Source: Homarus americanus (Eukaryota > Arthropoda > Malacostraca > Decapoda > Nephropidae). Taken from it: 64,000 nt of DNA. The notes beneath the pieces were generated by a model that saw nothing but the letters and a program-made list of their open reading frames with translations, was not told where the DNA came from and ran no database searches. The position numbers were made by a program, and so were the translations under genes. Of this stretch, positions 1-11,656 are shown one piece after another (position 1 is the first letter of the stretch; each line of letters opens with the position of its first letter). The stretch covers positions 2,632,443-2,696,442 of the forward strand of contig NW_024738608.1 of assembly GCF_018991925.1 (NCBI RefSeq), written 5' to 3'.

Positions 1-134
1 GTAGAGTTATTTTTAAGCCCATTATTGGCCTTACCCATACCGCTTCAACCATAGAACTACCTGTAAAATTTAAGTTTCACTACCAATTCGTTTTTGACCA
101 GAAATCTAGGGATTTCCCATGGTATTTTGGTAAT

Positions 135-882
135 TATATAGGACTAACCAGTGAGCGAAATTGATTGAAAAAAAAAATAGGAAAACACCGGATTTTCGCT
201 GTTATTATAGTGGATATGGATGTACTTTGTGGAAATATGTTAAAAATTTGATATTTTAATAATAAGCGTCACTTAACATTTGTGGGTATGAAAAACAGAC
301 CTATCCTAACAAGCCTACCTAACCTTACCTAACTTCCTTACCGGCCCCCGGATCCCCCTGTATATTAAACAGAAAGAACTTACTATGATATGGTGAAATT
401 TGAGGCATTTTCTGGACGTGAGACGATACGACCGCATCGGTGCTATGTACCCTGGGCGGCGGAGTGATTTACTGTGTTGGCTGGTCCCACAATAAATGAT
501 TATCATATCAGAACTCATTGATGAAAATAATTTAAGAAAATAAACAGTCTCTATGTAAAGGAACAATGTCGTGATCTTTAAACAACTGAAGGGTCTGGTC
601 GTCCTTACCCGAAAATTCACAAATTATGTCCAGGTAAGGTCAGCGACAACCTTCACACGACATGCTTAAAAACAAACTGCCCCGGGCACGGGAAAAGCCC
701 CTCAGCAGAGCAGGGCCTCATTACTGCCCGCAAGATAAACTAGTGCATTCCTAGGCACCTAATTATCTATGAAACGAACAATTTCCACAATAAATGATTA
801 TAATATCAGAACTCACTGATGAAAATATTGTAAGAAAATAAACAACATTAAAAATAACTCGCTCACTGGTTAGTCCTATATA
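135..882. repeat. 748-bp segment bounded by perfect 24-bp inverted repeats
   Basis: Positions 135-158 and 859-882 are exact reverse complements and share the core GGACTAACCAGTGAGCGA. Inside, a segment of about 59 bp at 488-546 recurs in direct orientation at 786-844 with about four differences. A CCTA/CTAACCTTAC-type stretch at 309-350 recurs outside the segment at about 1117-1165. The layout suggests a small TIR or foldback element, but I see no clear target-site duplication and no coding sequence, so the superfamily is open. Confidence 0.5.
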
Positions 883-1990
883 TTAACTGGAACTTAGCTG
901 GTCCTGCCAAAATATCCACTACATATTTTGGGGGCAAAGGTGGAGACGGTTAGCACCAGAATGCATTTATATATTTGGTAATCCTGGAACAGATGGCTAA
1001 CACCACAACACACTGTTTGATTTTATTAAATCTTTCCTCGGATGTTCTTTGGATGATAATCGATAATAAAAATGATACAACAGTGCACAGAATTTAATAG
1101 AACCTAACCTAACCAACCAAAGAAACCTATCTAACCTTACTTAATTTCCTTGCCGTTTGCTCCACTATTACCATACGTCAAAACACTGAGTTTGAAGCTG
1201 TGTTCTCTTTATGTTAGGAGTGCCTGACATATTGAAGAAGTGGTCTGGGTTTAATTTTCCTACCCTTTCAAGATGTAGATTGTCTCAGTAATATATATAG
1301 AACTTGTGAAATAAGAAAACATCCAAGATTTGTTGTGTAAATTGGTACAGTTTTTCATCTTTGCATAAGTATTAAATTTTTTTACACTATGCACTGAAAG
1401 ACGTAACTGAGAGTGAAGCTGCTAACAGTTGTGGGGAGTGAAGTAGGAGTTCGGCTAAATGGACAATTGAAGGACCTTGTGTCGTGATATAATACAAGTG
1501 TTCTCAGCGTTATCTTAGAATAGGTTGACTTGGGTTATAATTTTGAAATGATAAAGTCAAGCATGTACTGTACTATGTAATTGTAATTTATGGGCTAATC
1601 ATTGTTGATGACCAGTTTCTTCTGTCTGTCATCATTGGATATTGAATTAGATAATGTGAAGTGGTTGTTTCTGCTATTTGTTTAAGACAGTATTACTGAA
1701 TTCAGTCATTTGCAAATACCTCTACTTGTATGGTGAAGTTATATTAGATAAATTAGGTTACATACGTTGCATTACATTACGTTTGCAAGTGACCAATTTC
1801 AGTAATGTAGGATCAGCATCATCATCCTTGGTCAATCAGAATGAATGCAGGACAAATAGCAGAAGTAAAGGATTGTGACCAGGCAAATAACCAATGCCAT
1901 ATTGGAGGTGGACTTTACAAAAACTATAGATGAATACAGTATTTACATATTTATAGTGTTTTGCACTATTGTACTTGTTCTGGTTCATCT
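883..1990. other. AT-rich sequence, no gene recognised
   Basis: This stretch has short CCTAACCTAACC-like words near 1104-1117 and no open frame with recognisable protein content. I see no RNA gene. It could hold an untranslated exon or promoter of the DNPH1 gene downstream, but nothing in the sequence identifies one. Confidence 0.4.
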
Positions 1991-2283
1991 GAATCTATTT
2001 AAGGAAAAACAAACTTGATCTCCAGAATGATTCTGTTACCAAACATCTCAACAAAGAAAATTTGTTGACTGAATCCTTGTTTACACTGAGTTGGTCCTAT
2101 CCAAAACCCAGCGAGATCACACTTCAAGTCCTTTTGCCATTTGGCTCAACCTATTTTTGGGAACCTGGTTTCACCAACCTTCTACAAATAAAGAAGTGGA
2201 GTCAGAACCGATTGGATGAGGACCCTGTCATGAGATGTGCCATGGTAATGATGCAACTTGACTTAACTGAGAAGCAAGGTTAA
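1990..2283 (+). pseudogene. hAT transposase C-terminal (dimerisation) remnant
   Basis: The frame ending at 2283 encodes SEITLQVLLPF, STYFWEPGF, LLQIKKWSQNRLD and RCAM in that order. This matches the C-terminal dimerisation region of hAT-superfamily transposases (ZBED5/Buster-like), where the usual order is LLPF, a sTY.CE.gFS-type motif, iK.k.RnRLd, then a Leu/Ala helix. The expected Cys in the TY-C-E motif is replaced (FWEP). No DDE catalytic region or BED finger is present in frame upstream, so this is a truncated relic. About 320 bp downstream (around 2595-2605) AAGTTGGGAATTACTGC resembles the terminal repeat of such elements. The family call rests on motif recognition only. Confidence 0.5.
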
Positions 2284-2968
2284 GCTTCCCTTTTGGCAGT
2301 GAGTCAAATGAATTTATATCTTGCCATGCCAACTCAAAGGTGTTTTAAGCCAAATTTAAGTGATATACAGTACAGTATTGGTATTGATAGGAAAATTGAT
2401 TGTCATTGTGATTATTGATTAGCTATGTGAATTATCAACAATTAAAAATAACTGAAAGGTATTCTCTTCTACTCCTTATAAGAATCGTTTTATTTTTCAT
2501 CTTTATTATTAAGGTTATTGGGGAAAATGAAGGGATCCATGGGGGATTTTTAAGACTCTTCCAAGCGGTGAATGGAGTGAAAAAAAAGTTGGGAATTACT
2601 GCTTTAAAATACTGTATGCTTAGATAGTTTGGGAAATACTGTATGTTTGATTAATTTTACAGTACAGTACGTATATGCTTTCAAATATTGCTAACTTTGG
2701 ACAAGATTATAAAGGGACAAGACCACACACCACATAAGGATATTGAAAACACGAATTTCATTTAATTTTTCACACATTGGAATTACAATGCTGTACTGTG
2801 TATCTGCATAAAAACAAACTTTTCAATGAAATTCATATAACAATTTTAACCAAGAGTTTTAAAAGGGATTTTTCTCAAGTTAGTTAACTGTTGATTTAAC
2901 AATGAACTTATTCTACAGTACACAACACTATTGATATTAAATTTCAGTGTAATCAAAAAGGAAAAGTC

Positions 2969-3128
2969 ATGTCCCCTAACTTGAAAATATACTTCGCTGG
3001 GAGCATCCGGGCCGGGCGAGCTGATGCAGAGTTGTATGACTGCATTGTGAAAAAATTGGGAAAATATGGAACAGTGTTGACGACCTTTGTAGCAGACCCG
3101 AAGACTACTGCTACAAGTTCAGAGGAAG
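2969..3128 (+). CDS. DNPH1: DNPH1 coding exon 1 (start codon, catalytic Tyr)
   Basis: This exon encodes residues 1-53 plus the first base of codon 54. It opens with MSPNLKIYFAGSIRAGR, where Tyr8 and the GSIR loop match the substrate and phosphate-binding N-terminus of the family. It continues through YDCIVKKLGKYGTVLT. The ATG at 2969 is chosen because the family's conserved block begins only five codons later. The exon ends at GAG GAA G followed by the strong donor GTGAGTG at 3129. Human DNPH1 has about 16 more N-terminal residues, which are not conserved and not found here. Confidence 0.9.
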
Positions 3129-3414
3129 GTGAGTGAAAACGAGAGCAGTTATGCTGTATATTTTTCTCAACACTAAATTTATTTTCTATAGATATGTTGA
3201 ACATAATTAATTGGTGTTAATATATTGTACGATATATGGGAAACTTGAGAATTATGTAAAGAAAAATTACTTTAGATTATACTGTACAGCTAAAGATAAA
3301 TGGATTTTTTTTTTGTTCATTCAGTTTTGTTAACTTGTATTTATGGACTCGTATTTAAGGCTCCCCAACTTTTAACCTTGTTATATTGTACTACAGTATA
3401 TAGTAGTACATATA

Positions 3415-4253
3415 CAGTGCCCCTCCGTTAACGAACTCAGTCCGTTCCAGAAGGTCGTTCGTTAACCGAAACCATTGTTTCAATGGGTTTTTGGGTAATT
3501 GGTTCCAGCTCACCGAAAATTTCCTAAATTCAACAAAAATGGTAGAAAAGTTCACTTACTTTGAGGTGTGTATGTAGAAGGCTCCTGGATGATGATGATG
3601 GTGATGATGGGATTTAGAATGGGGGTGGAGGAGAAGGAAGAAGAGAAGGCATTGGGGTGGAAGAGAAGTCACCCCATGGTGCCATTTCACCCATAAAATT
3701 TTAGCTCTCTGGTGTAATTCAAGATTATTTTCTTTAAATCAACACTGCACTGCATTATATATTGTCAATATGTAAAATCTATTTCAAAATGACCAATAAT
3801 TTGCTTGGAACACAGAAAAAAAGCGTTTAGTTGAAGAGAGTCTCAAGCAAGATGTTACCTCCAGTGAAAACAGAGAGAGACTAACTCCTGTTTGCTGTGT
3901 TAAGAGGCTGGATGCCGCGCATTAAACTAGTCACTTTACCTTCAATTAAGTTCAATAATTGTTAAAATGACTAAAAAATTGAATATTAAACTTTTAAAAT
4001 TATTGAATAGTATAAACTTCTTGATATTTACTAAAATAGTAAGGAATTTAAGCCCTAGAACCGATTAATGTATTGGCGGACTGATACTAAAGCTGGTTGC
4101 CTGGTCAGTGCAAGCGAAAACATGTTGAGGTCGGTTCGTAAGAACTTCGTTAACCGAATTTTTTTTCGTTAACCGAATTGAAGATCCTTATGGAAGGCAG
4201 TTCGTTAATCTAAATTACGTTAACCGAGGTGTTCGTTAAATGAGGGGTCACTG
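3415..4253. mobile_element. TA-flanked pogo/mariner-type MITE, family 'GTTAACGAA', copy 1
   Basis: The ends are CAGTGCCCCTCCGTTAACGA and, on the other strand, CAGTGACCCCTCATTTAACG. A TA dinucleotide sits outside each end (3413-3414 and 4254-4255). GTTAACGAA/TTCGTTAAC words repeat inside both ends. The 839-bp body has no transposase frame and includes a GATGATGATG-rich stretch. A second copy lies inverted at 24666-25513 and a truncated one at 6547-6718. TA duplication and CAGT termini fit the Tc1/mariner-pogo group. Confidence 0.75.
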
Positions 4254-4590
4254 TATATTAATTCTATATTATTTTCAATGCTTAAAGAATTTTCTCATTA
4301 CACTCCCCTTTCACATACAGTATACGTACTGTACAGTATTTTTATTGTTAATATCCTAGTTGCTTATTTGGAAAGCTTATTACAGGTAACCCCCAAAATA
4401 CAATGGGGTTATGTTCCTGAAAACTCCGTCTCTGGGTGAAATATTGTAGATAGGGAACATTATAACATGGGGTTCAATGGGATACATTCTCAGTCAGTCC
4501 CCAAAGGCAACTGTATCACCAAAAAAAAATTTCCCACAATACTATTGTCAGTACAAAACAAGTAAATAACACTCACCACACCTCACTCAT

Positions 4591-4983
4591 ATAATACCAT
4601 CTGTGAGGGAATTACTACACCACGTGAGGCCCCTCATAACACCATCTGTGAGGGAATTACTACACCACGTGAGGCCCCTCATAACACCATCTGTGAGGGA
4701 ACTACTACACCACGTGAGGCCCCTCATAACACCATCTGTGAGGGAATTACTACACCACGTGAGGCCCCTCATAACACCATCTGTGAGGGAATTACTACAC
4801 CACGTGAGGCCCTCATAACACCATCTGTGAGGGAATTACTACACCACGTGGCCCCTCATAACACCATCTGTGAGGGAATTACTACACCACGTGAGGCCCC
4901 TCATAACACCATCTGTGAGGGAACTACTACACCACGTGAGGTCCCTCCTAACACCATCTGGGAGGGAGTTACTACACTACGTG
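4591..4983 (+). repeat. 45-bp minisatellite, array 1 (about 8.7 copies)
   Basis: The unit reads ATAACACCATCTGTGAGGGA, then ATTACTACACCACGTGAGGC, then CCCTC, 45 bp in all. Because 45 is divisible by three, both strands show repetitive open frames, which are artefacts. Each unit contains a CACGTG E-box palindrome. The last copies are degenerate. The same unit, reverse-complemented, forms the array at 32195-32815, and the sequence after this array also matches the flank of that one. Confidence 0.9.
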
Positions 4984-5144
4984 TTTGCTGTTCAACACCT
5001 ACAATAATCTGTATGTTCACTGTATGTTCCTTTACCTTTCTCTAATGAAGGCTTTTGTTAAACCACCAATGTATGTAATAAGTCATTTATGTCCAATGTA
5101 TATTTTCAGCCTTCGGGCTGCAGAACTTTTTCAATAAACCGTCA

Positions 5145-5216
<72 letters not shown>
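4984..5216 (+). repeat. Retroposon-type 3' end with AATAAA and (ATT)n tail
   Basis: After the minisatellite come TTCGGGCTGCAGAACTTTTT, a CAATAAACCG poly(A)-like signal and a pure (ATT)n run at about 5148-5216. The same terminal block occurs reverse-complemented at 25591-25690, also ending in an (AAT)n run. That makes it a dispersed 3' terminus rather than a chance microsatellite. The part next to the minisatellite (5030-5070) matches 32085-32125 on the opposite strand. The retroposon family is not identifiable. Confidence 0.6.
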
Positions 5217-5329
5217 GATTAAGTCTGGTCATCATCACATGTCCCCTTTGAGGCTACAGGGACTTGTAGGTGGAGTGGAGATATCACTCTGACTCCCACA
5301 CAGCCTTTGGGGAGTCTCATGCTGCTTAA

Positions 5330-6084
5330 CTCTTAAGCCCCGGGTGACGTTCCAGAACGTCCGGCCAGCGTACCCCGGGTGACGTTTCAGAATGCCCACC
5401 TATTCCCACCACTGTTTAAATGCCCAGCATGAGTTATCAGGTTCCAGTGGGACTATCTGCCTCTCACATCACACACTCGGCCACAAGGAAGCTTCCTGAA
5501 CATAATTACCTACTTTTGTTTGTCCATTTTATCAAGTTGTATCAAAGTAATGTTGCTAAAAGTAGTGTAGTTGCAGTGTAGGGTAGTATTACTGTAAAAC
5601 AATGCTATGATTATGTTATAAATGTATTTATTTGTGGAATTATTATTATTTTATGCATTACTTGCTCTACCAAACACAAAGACAGCCAGGCAGACTGGCG
5701 GGTGTTGCCAAGCACTTTTTTTATGAAAAAAATATGCAAATAAAATATACTAAATGAATTATTTATCGCAAATAAGTATTAAGATCAGTAAATACATACA
5801 TTATTGGCCACCTCGGACACAAAGGCGAGCTAAAAATAGCTGCTAAGTGCGTAGGAACCACGAGTGTCAACTGTCAAACCAACACTCTCTTTATCCCCCC
5901 ATCCTCCTTCCCTCTGCGTGGTCAGGAAAGTTTCTAGAGGGTCAATATATAGTTTGCCTTACTTAATTTTTATTGTTTTATCATTTTAAAAGGTTAAAAA
6001 ATATTTTTTGAAAAGTTGATATTTCTCGATTTACCCCCGGGTGGGGGGGTACTGCCATCAGCACCCTAGCCCAGGGCTTAAGGG
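5330..6084. mobile_element. piggyBac-type MITE with TTAA target duplication
   Basis: The left end is CTCTTAAGCCCCGGG and the right end, reverse-complemented, is CCCTTAAGCCCTGGG. Each is bordered by TTAA (5326-5329 and 6085-6088), the hallmark target of piggyBac elements. The 755-bp interior has no open transposase frame. A second short direct repeat of CCCCGGGTGACGTT lies just inside the left end. Confidence 0.75.
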
Positions 6085-6546
6085 TTAACAATCTCAAGCT
6101 TCACCTCAGAGATGTAATTGTCTTGGTTGTCTTGGCCTTCCCAGACATTTTCAAAGTTCCACTGCTCACTTCAGTCGCAAAAACAGAGCAAAAGCACTTG
6201 TCACAAAAACAGACCGAAAGATGATGACAGAAACAATGATAGCAGCCAACGCTGCTCACATTTGCAAAACAACAGAGTCAATGTACCTTACAATCAAAAA
6301 CACAGAAAATATCACTTCACAGTCACCATAACATAGTTTGATCTAAATGTTAGTGCTGTCCTCTTACTATAGTATAAGAAAAACTAATGATAAGTGCAAT
6401 GTACGATGCTGGTCGATAATCGTGGAACCATGCGATGGCAGGTATTTGAGCAACAAAGAACCAGACACAGGGCTGTAGTGAGCGGGTTGGCCGTGTGGTG
6501 GCGTGTGGGTAGGCTGACAAGTGAAAGTAGAGATGTGTGGTGCATA

Positions 6547-6718
6547 GGAGCCTTCTACATGCACACCTCAAAGTAAGTGTACTTTACTGCATTTATTTTT
6601 AGTTTGTATGTAATTTTCAGTGAGCTGGAACCAATTACCCAAAATCCCATTAAAACAATGGTTTCGGTTAACGAACAACCTTCTGCAACGAATTGTGTTC
6701 GTTAATCGAGGGACCACT
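6547..6718. mobile_element. Truncated copy of the 'GTTAACGAA' TIR family
   Basis: The stretch from AGGAGCCTTCTACATGCACA through CTCAAAGTAAGTG to GTTAATCGAGGGACCACT matches one half of the elements at 3415-4253 and 24666-25513, in the same orientation as the latter. It ends near a TA at 6719. The other half is missing or too diverged to see. The sequence from 6089 to about 6540 is not recognised. Confidence 0.6.
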
Positions 6719-7598
6719 TACAGTATAAATAACTCGTAGTTTACACTAGAGAAAAAAAATCCTACCAATGATATCGGTGGCTATTTGATGGGTATCGTTA
6801 AAGCGAGTTCTTTGATTTTATATAGTGTATATAACAATGTTTATAAACATCGTTTAAGTGAAATATCGCATCTCGGGGGTTACCTGTACTGTACTGTAAT
6901 ACTGAAGACTACTTTTGTAGACATATTGGGGGTTATTTAGCTTTTTTTTTCTTAGTTACAAAATATTATTTTTATTGCAGAAGTGGTATACGTTAGAAAA
7001 ATTAATCTTGAACTTTTAATCACATTGTAACTTTCTATACTATAAACAGTTATGAGTGCTTGTTTGCAAGTTGTGGCTGTGTGACTGTGGCATCAAACTA
7101 TTTACAGTACAGTATTAAAGTGATATAAACCAAACCCTCAGAATAGTTTAATGGCCACCTCACTTTCTAGTACAGTATACTATGCAGTATTACCCTATAA
7201 GTTCAGATTAATTTTTTATATTGTAGCACATGCCTCACAAATCTGCAATGAAAATTGGCATTCAATAATTCTTTAGCAAAATCTGTAGTAAAAATCTAAT
7301 AAGCACCTTCAAGTGTCTTCCTGTACAGTATGAAAAAAAAGAGAAGGTTTCAACAAGCTACTGTATACAGTATCATCAGAACCATGACTTGTCTTGGTGT
7401 GTTTTTATAATTCATGTTGTATGGTATATTTAAAAATTTCCAGAGACCGTACAGAATGTCGTAATTTACATCCAACAACAGTTATTTTATATTTAAGACT
7501 CAAGTATAAAGTTCTTATTCTTGTCCTTTATGGGAACTCCATGTATATTGGTAATGATTTGGTTGGTTCTTTGGTATTGTTCTTATCTCTCTCTAGAC

Positions 7599-7790
7599 CA
7601 GGGGTCACCAAACTACGGCCCGCGGGCCGGATCCCAAGTCCTTCCCCGGCTCGTGGTAGCTCCGCCTACACTCTCACGTTACCAGAGCTTTCGTTCTGGC
7701 TTGCAAGTATTGAACAGAATGATTATGCGGCCCGCGCACGTCATTCTTTCAGTTATCCGGCCCACTGTGAAAAAAGTTTGGTGAGCCCTG
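7599..7790. mobile_element. hAT-type MITE with 8-bp target duplication
   Basis: The element begins CAGGGGTCACCAAACT and its reverse-complemented right end begins CAGGGCTCACCAAACT. Both ends are flanked by the identical 8-mer CTCTAGAC (7591-7598 and 7791-7798). GGCCCGCGGGCCGG near the left end has a partner GGCCCGCGC and CCGGCCCACTG near the right. The 8-bp duplication and CAGGG termini are typical of the hAT superfamily. It is 192 bp and non-coding. Confidence 0.85.
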
Positions 7791-8259
7791 CTCTAGACTA
7801 ACAAAAGTTAATTCAATGTATCTAGGATGTACTGTATACAGATACAGTATGTGAATGTCTCAAAGAGTTATGATATTACCAGTAACTGAGTGTTTTTTGG
7901 GTAAAGAAGTCAAGTTGATGTTAAGATAATGGAGTTGACTGAATGTTATTAAGTTCTTCTTGGAGAGACTTGTTAAATATACGATAGTCCCTTGCCACCT
8001 GCGAGGGTTAGGTTGTTATATCCTGGGTTGGTAAGACTAAAGGCTTATGGGAAATATGGGTTAGGTTCCCATGGCCGCCGATAACACTCGTCAAAGCCTA
8101 ACTAAATTGCCTGTTCTTTCTCAAAACAATACTGCCATTGTACATTAATTAAATTTGAGTAAGATACATATAAAATACCATAATATAAATTAAGTAGTAA
8201 TATGAATTATACTTTTTACTTTACTTTTATCCTCTTCACCACTGATCAGCTCGTTAGCC

Positions 8260-11165
8260 GCTTGGGCGATCGGTCACGTCTGTTACGCACTGTTGGCAAG
8301 TACTGGGCATGTACAACCTCCTGAATCTACCTGAACCTGCTCCAGTGTTGGTCAAGTCCGGTCTTGAATGAGCTCACACTTGGCGCCGTCACAACACTTT
8401 CTGGCAGATTGTTCCTAGAGTTCACAACTCTCACTCCAAAAAAGCTTGCCCTCACAGTTTTCTGGACCTGCTGCTTTTTCAATCTTGAGCTGTGACCCCT
8501 TGTGGGGTGAGTGTCCGCCAGCTCCATGTAAGGACACTCGACTGGGTAGTGCCCCTTGAGATGCTTATACACCTCAGTTAGGTCTGTAGTATAAGCTAAG
8601 CAAGTTGAGGCGCTCCAATCTCTCAGGGTAGTTGAGGTGCCGAAGTGCAGGCACCGGTCTGGTGGCCCTCCTTTGAACATTTTCAACCAACTGACAGTCC
8701 CTAGCATATCCTGGGGTACTGTCAGACGGGGTGAAAGTACTCCAGATGGGGAAGCACTTCACTCTTGAAGATCGTTACGAGGGACGGACTGTCTAGATAT
8801 CTGAACGATCTTCTTATAAGACCTAATAATTTATTTGCCTGATATAACTTCTTCTCGCAATGGCCCGAGAACTTCTGCTCATTGTCAACATACACACCTA
8901 GGTCCTTCTCACATTCAGTCTCAAATAGTGCAGTTTCTTCATCCTGTTCGGACATATGATACGCCTCCTTACCGTTGGTACGCCCCAGGTGCATCCTCTT
9001 ACACTTCGTGACATTGAATCTCAGCAGCCATTTCTTCGACCATTCTTGGAGCTCACAGAGATCCTTCTGCATCTCTTCACAGTCCGCTTGGTTCTTGATT
9101 TCCTGAAATAACTTGGCGTCATCCACAGATTTGTATGGAGGAGTGTACAACATCAGGCATGTCATTTATGAAACAAACAAACAACAGCGGGTCCAATACA
9201 CTGCCCTGTGGTACCCCACTTGTGACAGGTACAGATGATAATTTCGTGCCATTAATCACTACACACTGCTTGCGGTCATGTAGAAAGTCTTCTATCCACG
9301 CTAGGACATTTCCCTGAATTCCGTACCCTTCCAGTTTGATTTTCAGCCTTTCATGGGGTACTCTGTCAAAAACTTTGGCAAAATCTAGGCATATATTGTC
9401 GATATTACCACCCTGTTCCAGAATATGGGTCCTAACATCCAATACCTTGAGCAATCATGTTAAGCAGGAGCGCCCCGGCATAAAACTGTGTTAGCAATCC
9501 TTTACAAGGTTGTTTCGTAGTAGATGTTTCATCGCGGAATCTCTGATAATACTTTTTAGTACTTTACATACTATGCTGGTCAGGCTAACCGGTCTATAGT
9601 TGTTCGTGGAGTGACGATCCCCCTTCTTGAAGATAGTACTCGCATAAGCCATTTTCCTATCACTGGGAACCTTTTGTTCATCCAAGCATTTATAGAACAG
9701 GATGTTCAGGGGCTCGGCAAGCTTATTGCACAATTCTCTTAGCACTGTGGGAAGCACCATGTCAGGGCCGGGACTCTTAAGGAACGTTAAGCTTTGACAG
9801 TTTATATTTTACACCCTTTTCTGTGAACACAATGTGGGTCATGCTGTGTCGAACCGTCTGTCCTCAAACGCAGGAAGGTTAATCGTATCCTCTCTTGTGA
9901 ACACCGAGGAAAAGAAGCTGTTCAATGCCTCAGCTTTATCCTGGTCAGAATCTGCGTAACTACCATCATCAAGCCTCAGGTGTAATACTTCTGCTCGCAT
10001 TTTTAATCTTGACTTTGCAAAGCGGTAAAATGCCTTTGGGTTTGACTTGACCTTGCTTGCAACCATCCTCTGGAACTCCTTTTCAGCCCTTCTACACTCT
10101 GCCTTTGCTTGGTGTCTGGCTCTTGCATACCTACACCCTCCTGGACTGCTCATCATTTGACTTAACCCACATCTTGAATTTCTGGGTTTTCTTCTTAACT
10201 TTGTCGACCGCCGCATGGTTCATGTGTAGGGATCCCTTCCTATTCCTAGAGGCACTGGGTTTGGTCTCGGGTATATATTTATTGATCAAATGGGTCACTT
10301 TACTAGTTGTGATATTCAACATAGTGTCTGCATTCTTGTGCCTTAGTGAGTCAGGCCAGTGGATACCCCTCATTTCTTCCCTCTTCCCGTCGTAACTGCC
10401 CTTGTAATAATTCCACCTTGACCTGGCTTTATCATGAGCTAGGTAACAGTTAAATCTGAATGACAACACAACATGGTAACTGGTGCCAACTGGGGCTAGA
10501 TGTTTCAGTTTGGTCACCATACCCTCCTTGTTTGCTATGATGAGGTCTAGGGCTTGGGTGTTTGCTCCTCTCTGTAATGTGTCGGGTCTTTAACATGTTG
10601 GAGCAGAAAATTATCTCTCAGAGTTTCTACAAAAAGAGTAGCAGAGTTATTCAAGTCATTTGGGATGAACTCGTTTCTCCAGTCGATGTCGCCATAGTTA
10701 AAGTCCCCCATGATAAGGAGGTGGCGAGGGTTGAGCATTGCTGCATTGTCTATTAAGGCTCTTAAGTTCCTTTGATTTAGTGGGCCACAGTTTGGGGATC
10801 TGTAGATACACCCGACAATAAGTAAGTCCCCTCCCTTTAATTTAATTTTACACCACTTGGACTCTTCAAAAACATTCTCCCTGTACCCTTGCCTGGCTGG
10901 CTCTAAGGTCTTGCCTAGAATAGATAACCACACCCCTGTTGCAAGTTTCTTGAGAAAGGTTCGTAAATGAGTCATAGACATCAATACTGAACTCACATTC
11001 CTCTGGGTCGATTCTCCTGTTCTTGTACAACATTTCTACAACTCGTACAATATCGGGTTGGCGTACCTTCAGTTGTGTTTCAAACTCCTCTCTCTTATCA
11101 AGGAACGTGTTAGTATTAGTGTACATGACACTCAAGCCAGAATTTGTTCTCGGTAATGTCTCTGG
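8260..11165 (-). pseudogene. LINE ORF2 remnant: APE endonuclease plus reverse transcriptase
   Basis: The order on the - strand is an endonuclease N-terminus (GLSVMYTNTNTFLDKREEFE near 11150-11090), VGCIYRSPN and MGDFNYGDIDW (10840-10690, the GDFN motif of APE nucleases), a linker with YARARHQAKAECRRAEKEFQ (near 10120), RT blocks IFKKGDRHSTNNYRPVSLTS (near 9640), DFAKVFDRVPHERL (near 9380), SGVPQGSVLDPLLF (near 9220) and VDDAKLF (near 9120, where the YxDD-type box keeps both Asp but is frameshifted from the preceding block), then the thumb region and a C-terminus ending in SSFKTGLDQHW. At least four frame changes are needed to read through it. Confidence 0.75.
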
Positions 11166-11260
11166 TCTTAGTAGTAACTCCGGCCCCCCTCCATTCTCAG
11201 AAGCTGCAGCATTTGCTAAGTGCACTGTATTTTGCAGGGTGTGGTTAGAAATGTCTTTGT

Positions 11261-11651
11261 TTACATGGCTCTCGCCTCCTCCTGTTTGGTAGGCTGAGCT
11301 GCTGCCCCCTGGCTCTGTGTCGGCACACTTGCTTCCACTACCCTCCCCCTGAATATAACCCATGTACACCCATCCCTGTTCCTCCTTGACTCCTCCCTCT
11401 TCTGCTTCAAGCCCTGCAGGAGCTTCTTGTGCTGTTCCCTCTGCATTACCGTGCAATCTGGGTGAATGGAGACATTCTGAAATGCCTTGCTCCTTGCTAA
11501 GTTTTTTGCCTGCCGAATAACCTCCAATTTCTTCTCCTCACTCTCTAGTGTGATCCTGAGGGGGCAAGGCGTGTCCCCCTGCTTTTGTCCCCGCCTCCTC
11601 ACATCCTGAGGGGTTGATGGCATTTTCAGATTTTCTGTACAAATATTCTTA
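11261..11651 (-). pseudogene. LINE ORF1 C-terminal half
   Basis: This half holds FKNICTENLKM, LRITLESEEKKLEVIRQAKN and VSIHPDCTVMQREQHKKLLQ. This is the layout of the RRM/C-terminal domain of LINE ORF1 nucleic-acid-binding proteins. Its reading frame is cut at 11651-11656 by the nested element and resumes at 13188, where the N-terminal half (a coiled-coil-like helix, then RRNNVMVFGIPES) lies. A downstream frame overlaps it and leads into ORF2. Confidence 0.65.
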
Positions 11652-11656
11652 AACTG

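Noticed and set aside
309..1165. CCTAACC/TTAGG-like words as an interstitial telomere
   Set aside because: Only two or three consecutive units occur and they are interrupted; the arthropod TTAGG array is not present.
4587..4818. Open frames with repeated VRELLHHVRPLITPS or its opposite-strand counterpart
   Set aside because: They are the translation of a 45-bp tandem repeat whose length is a multiple of three; both strands are open and the same occurs at 32385-32888.
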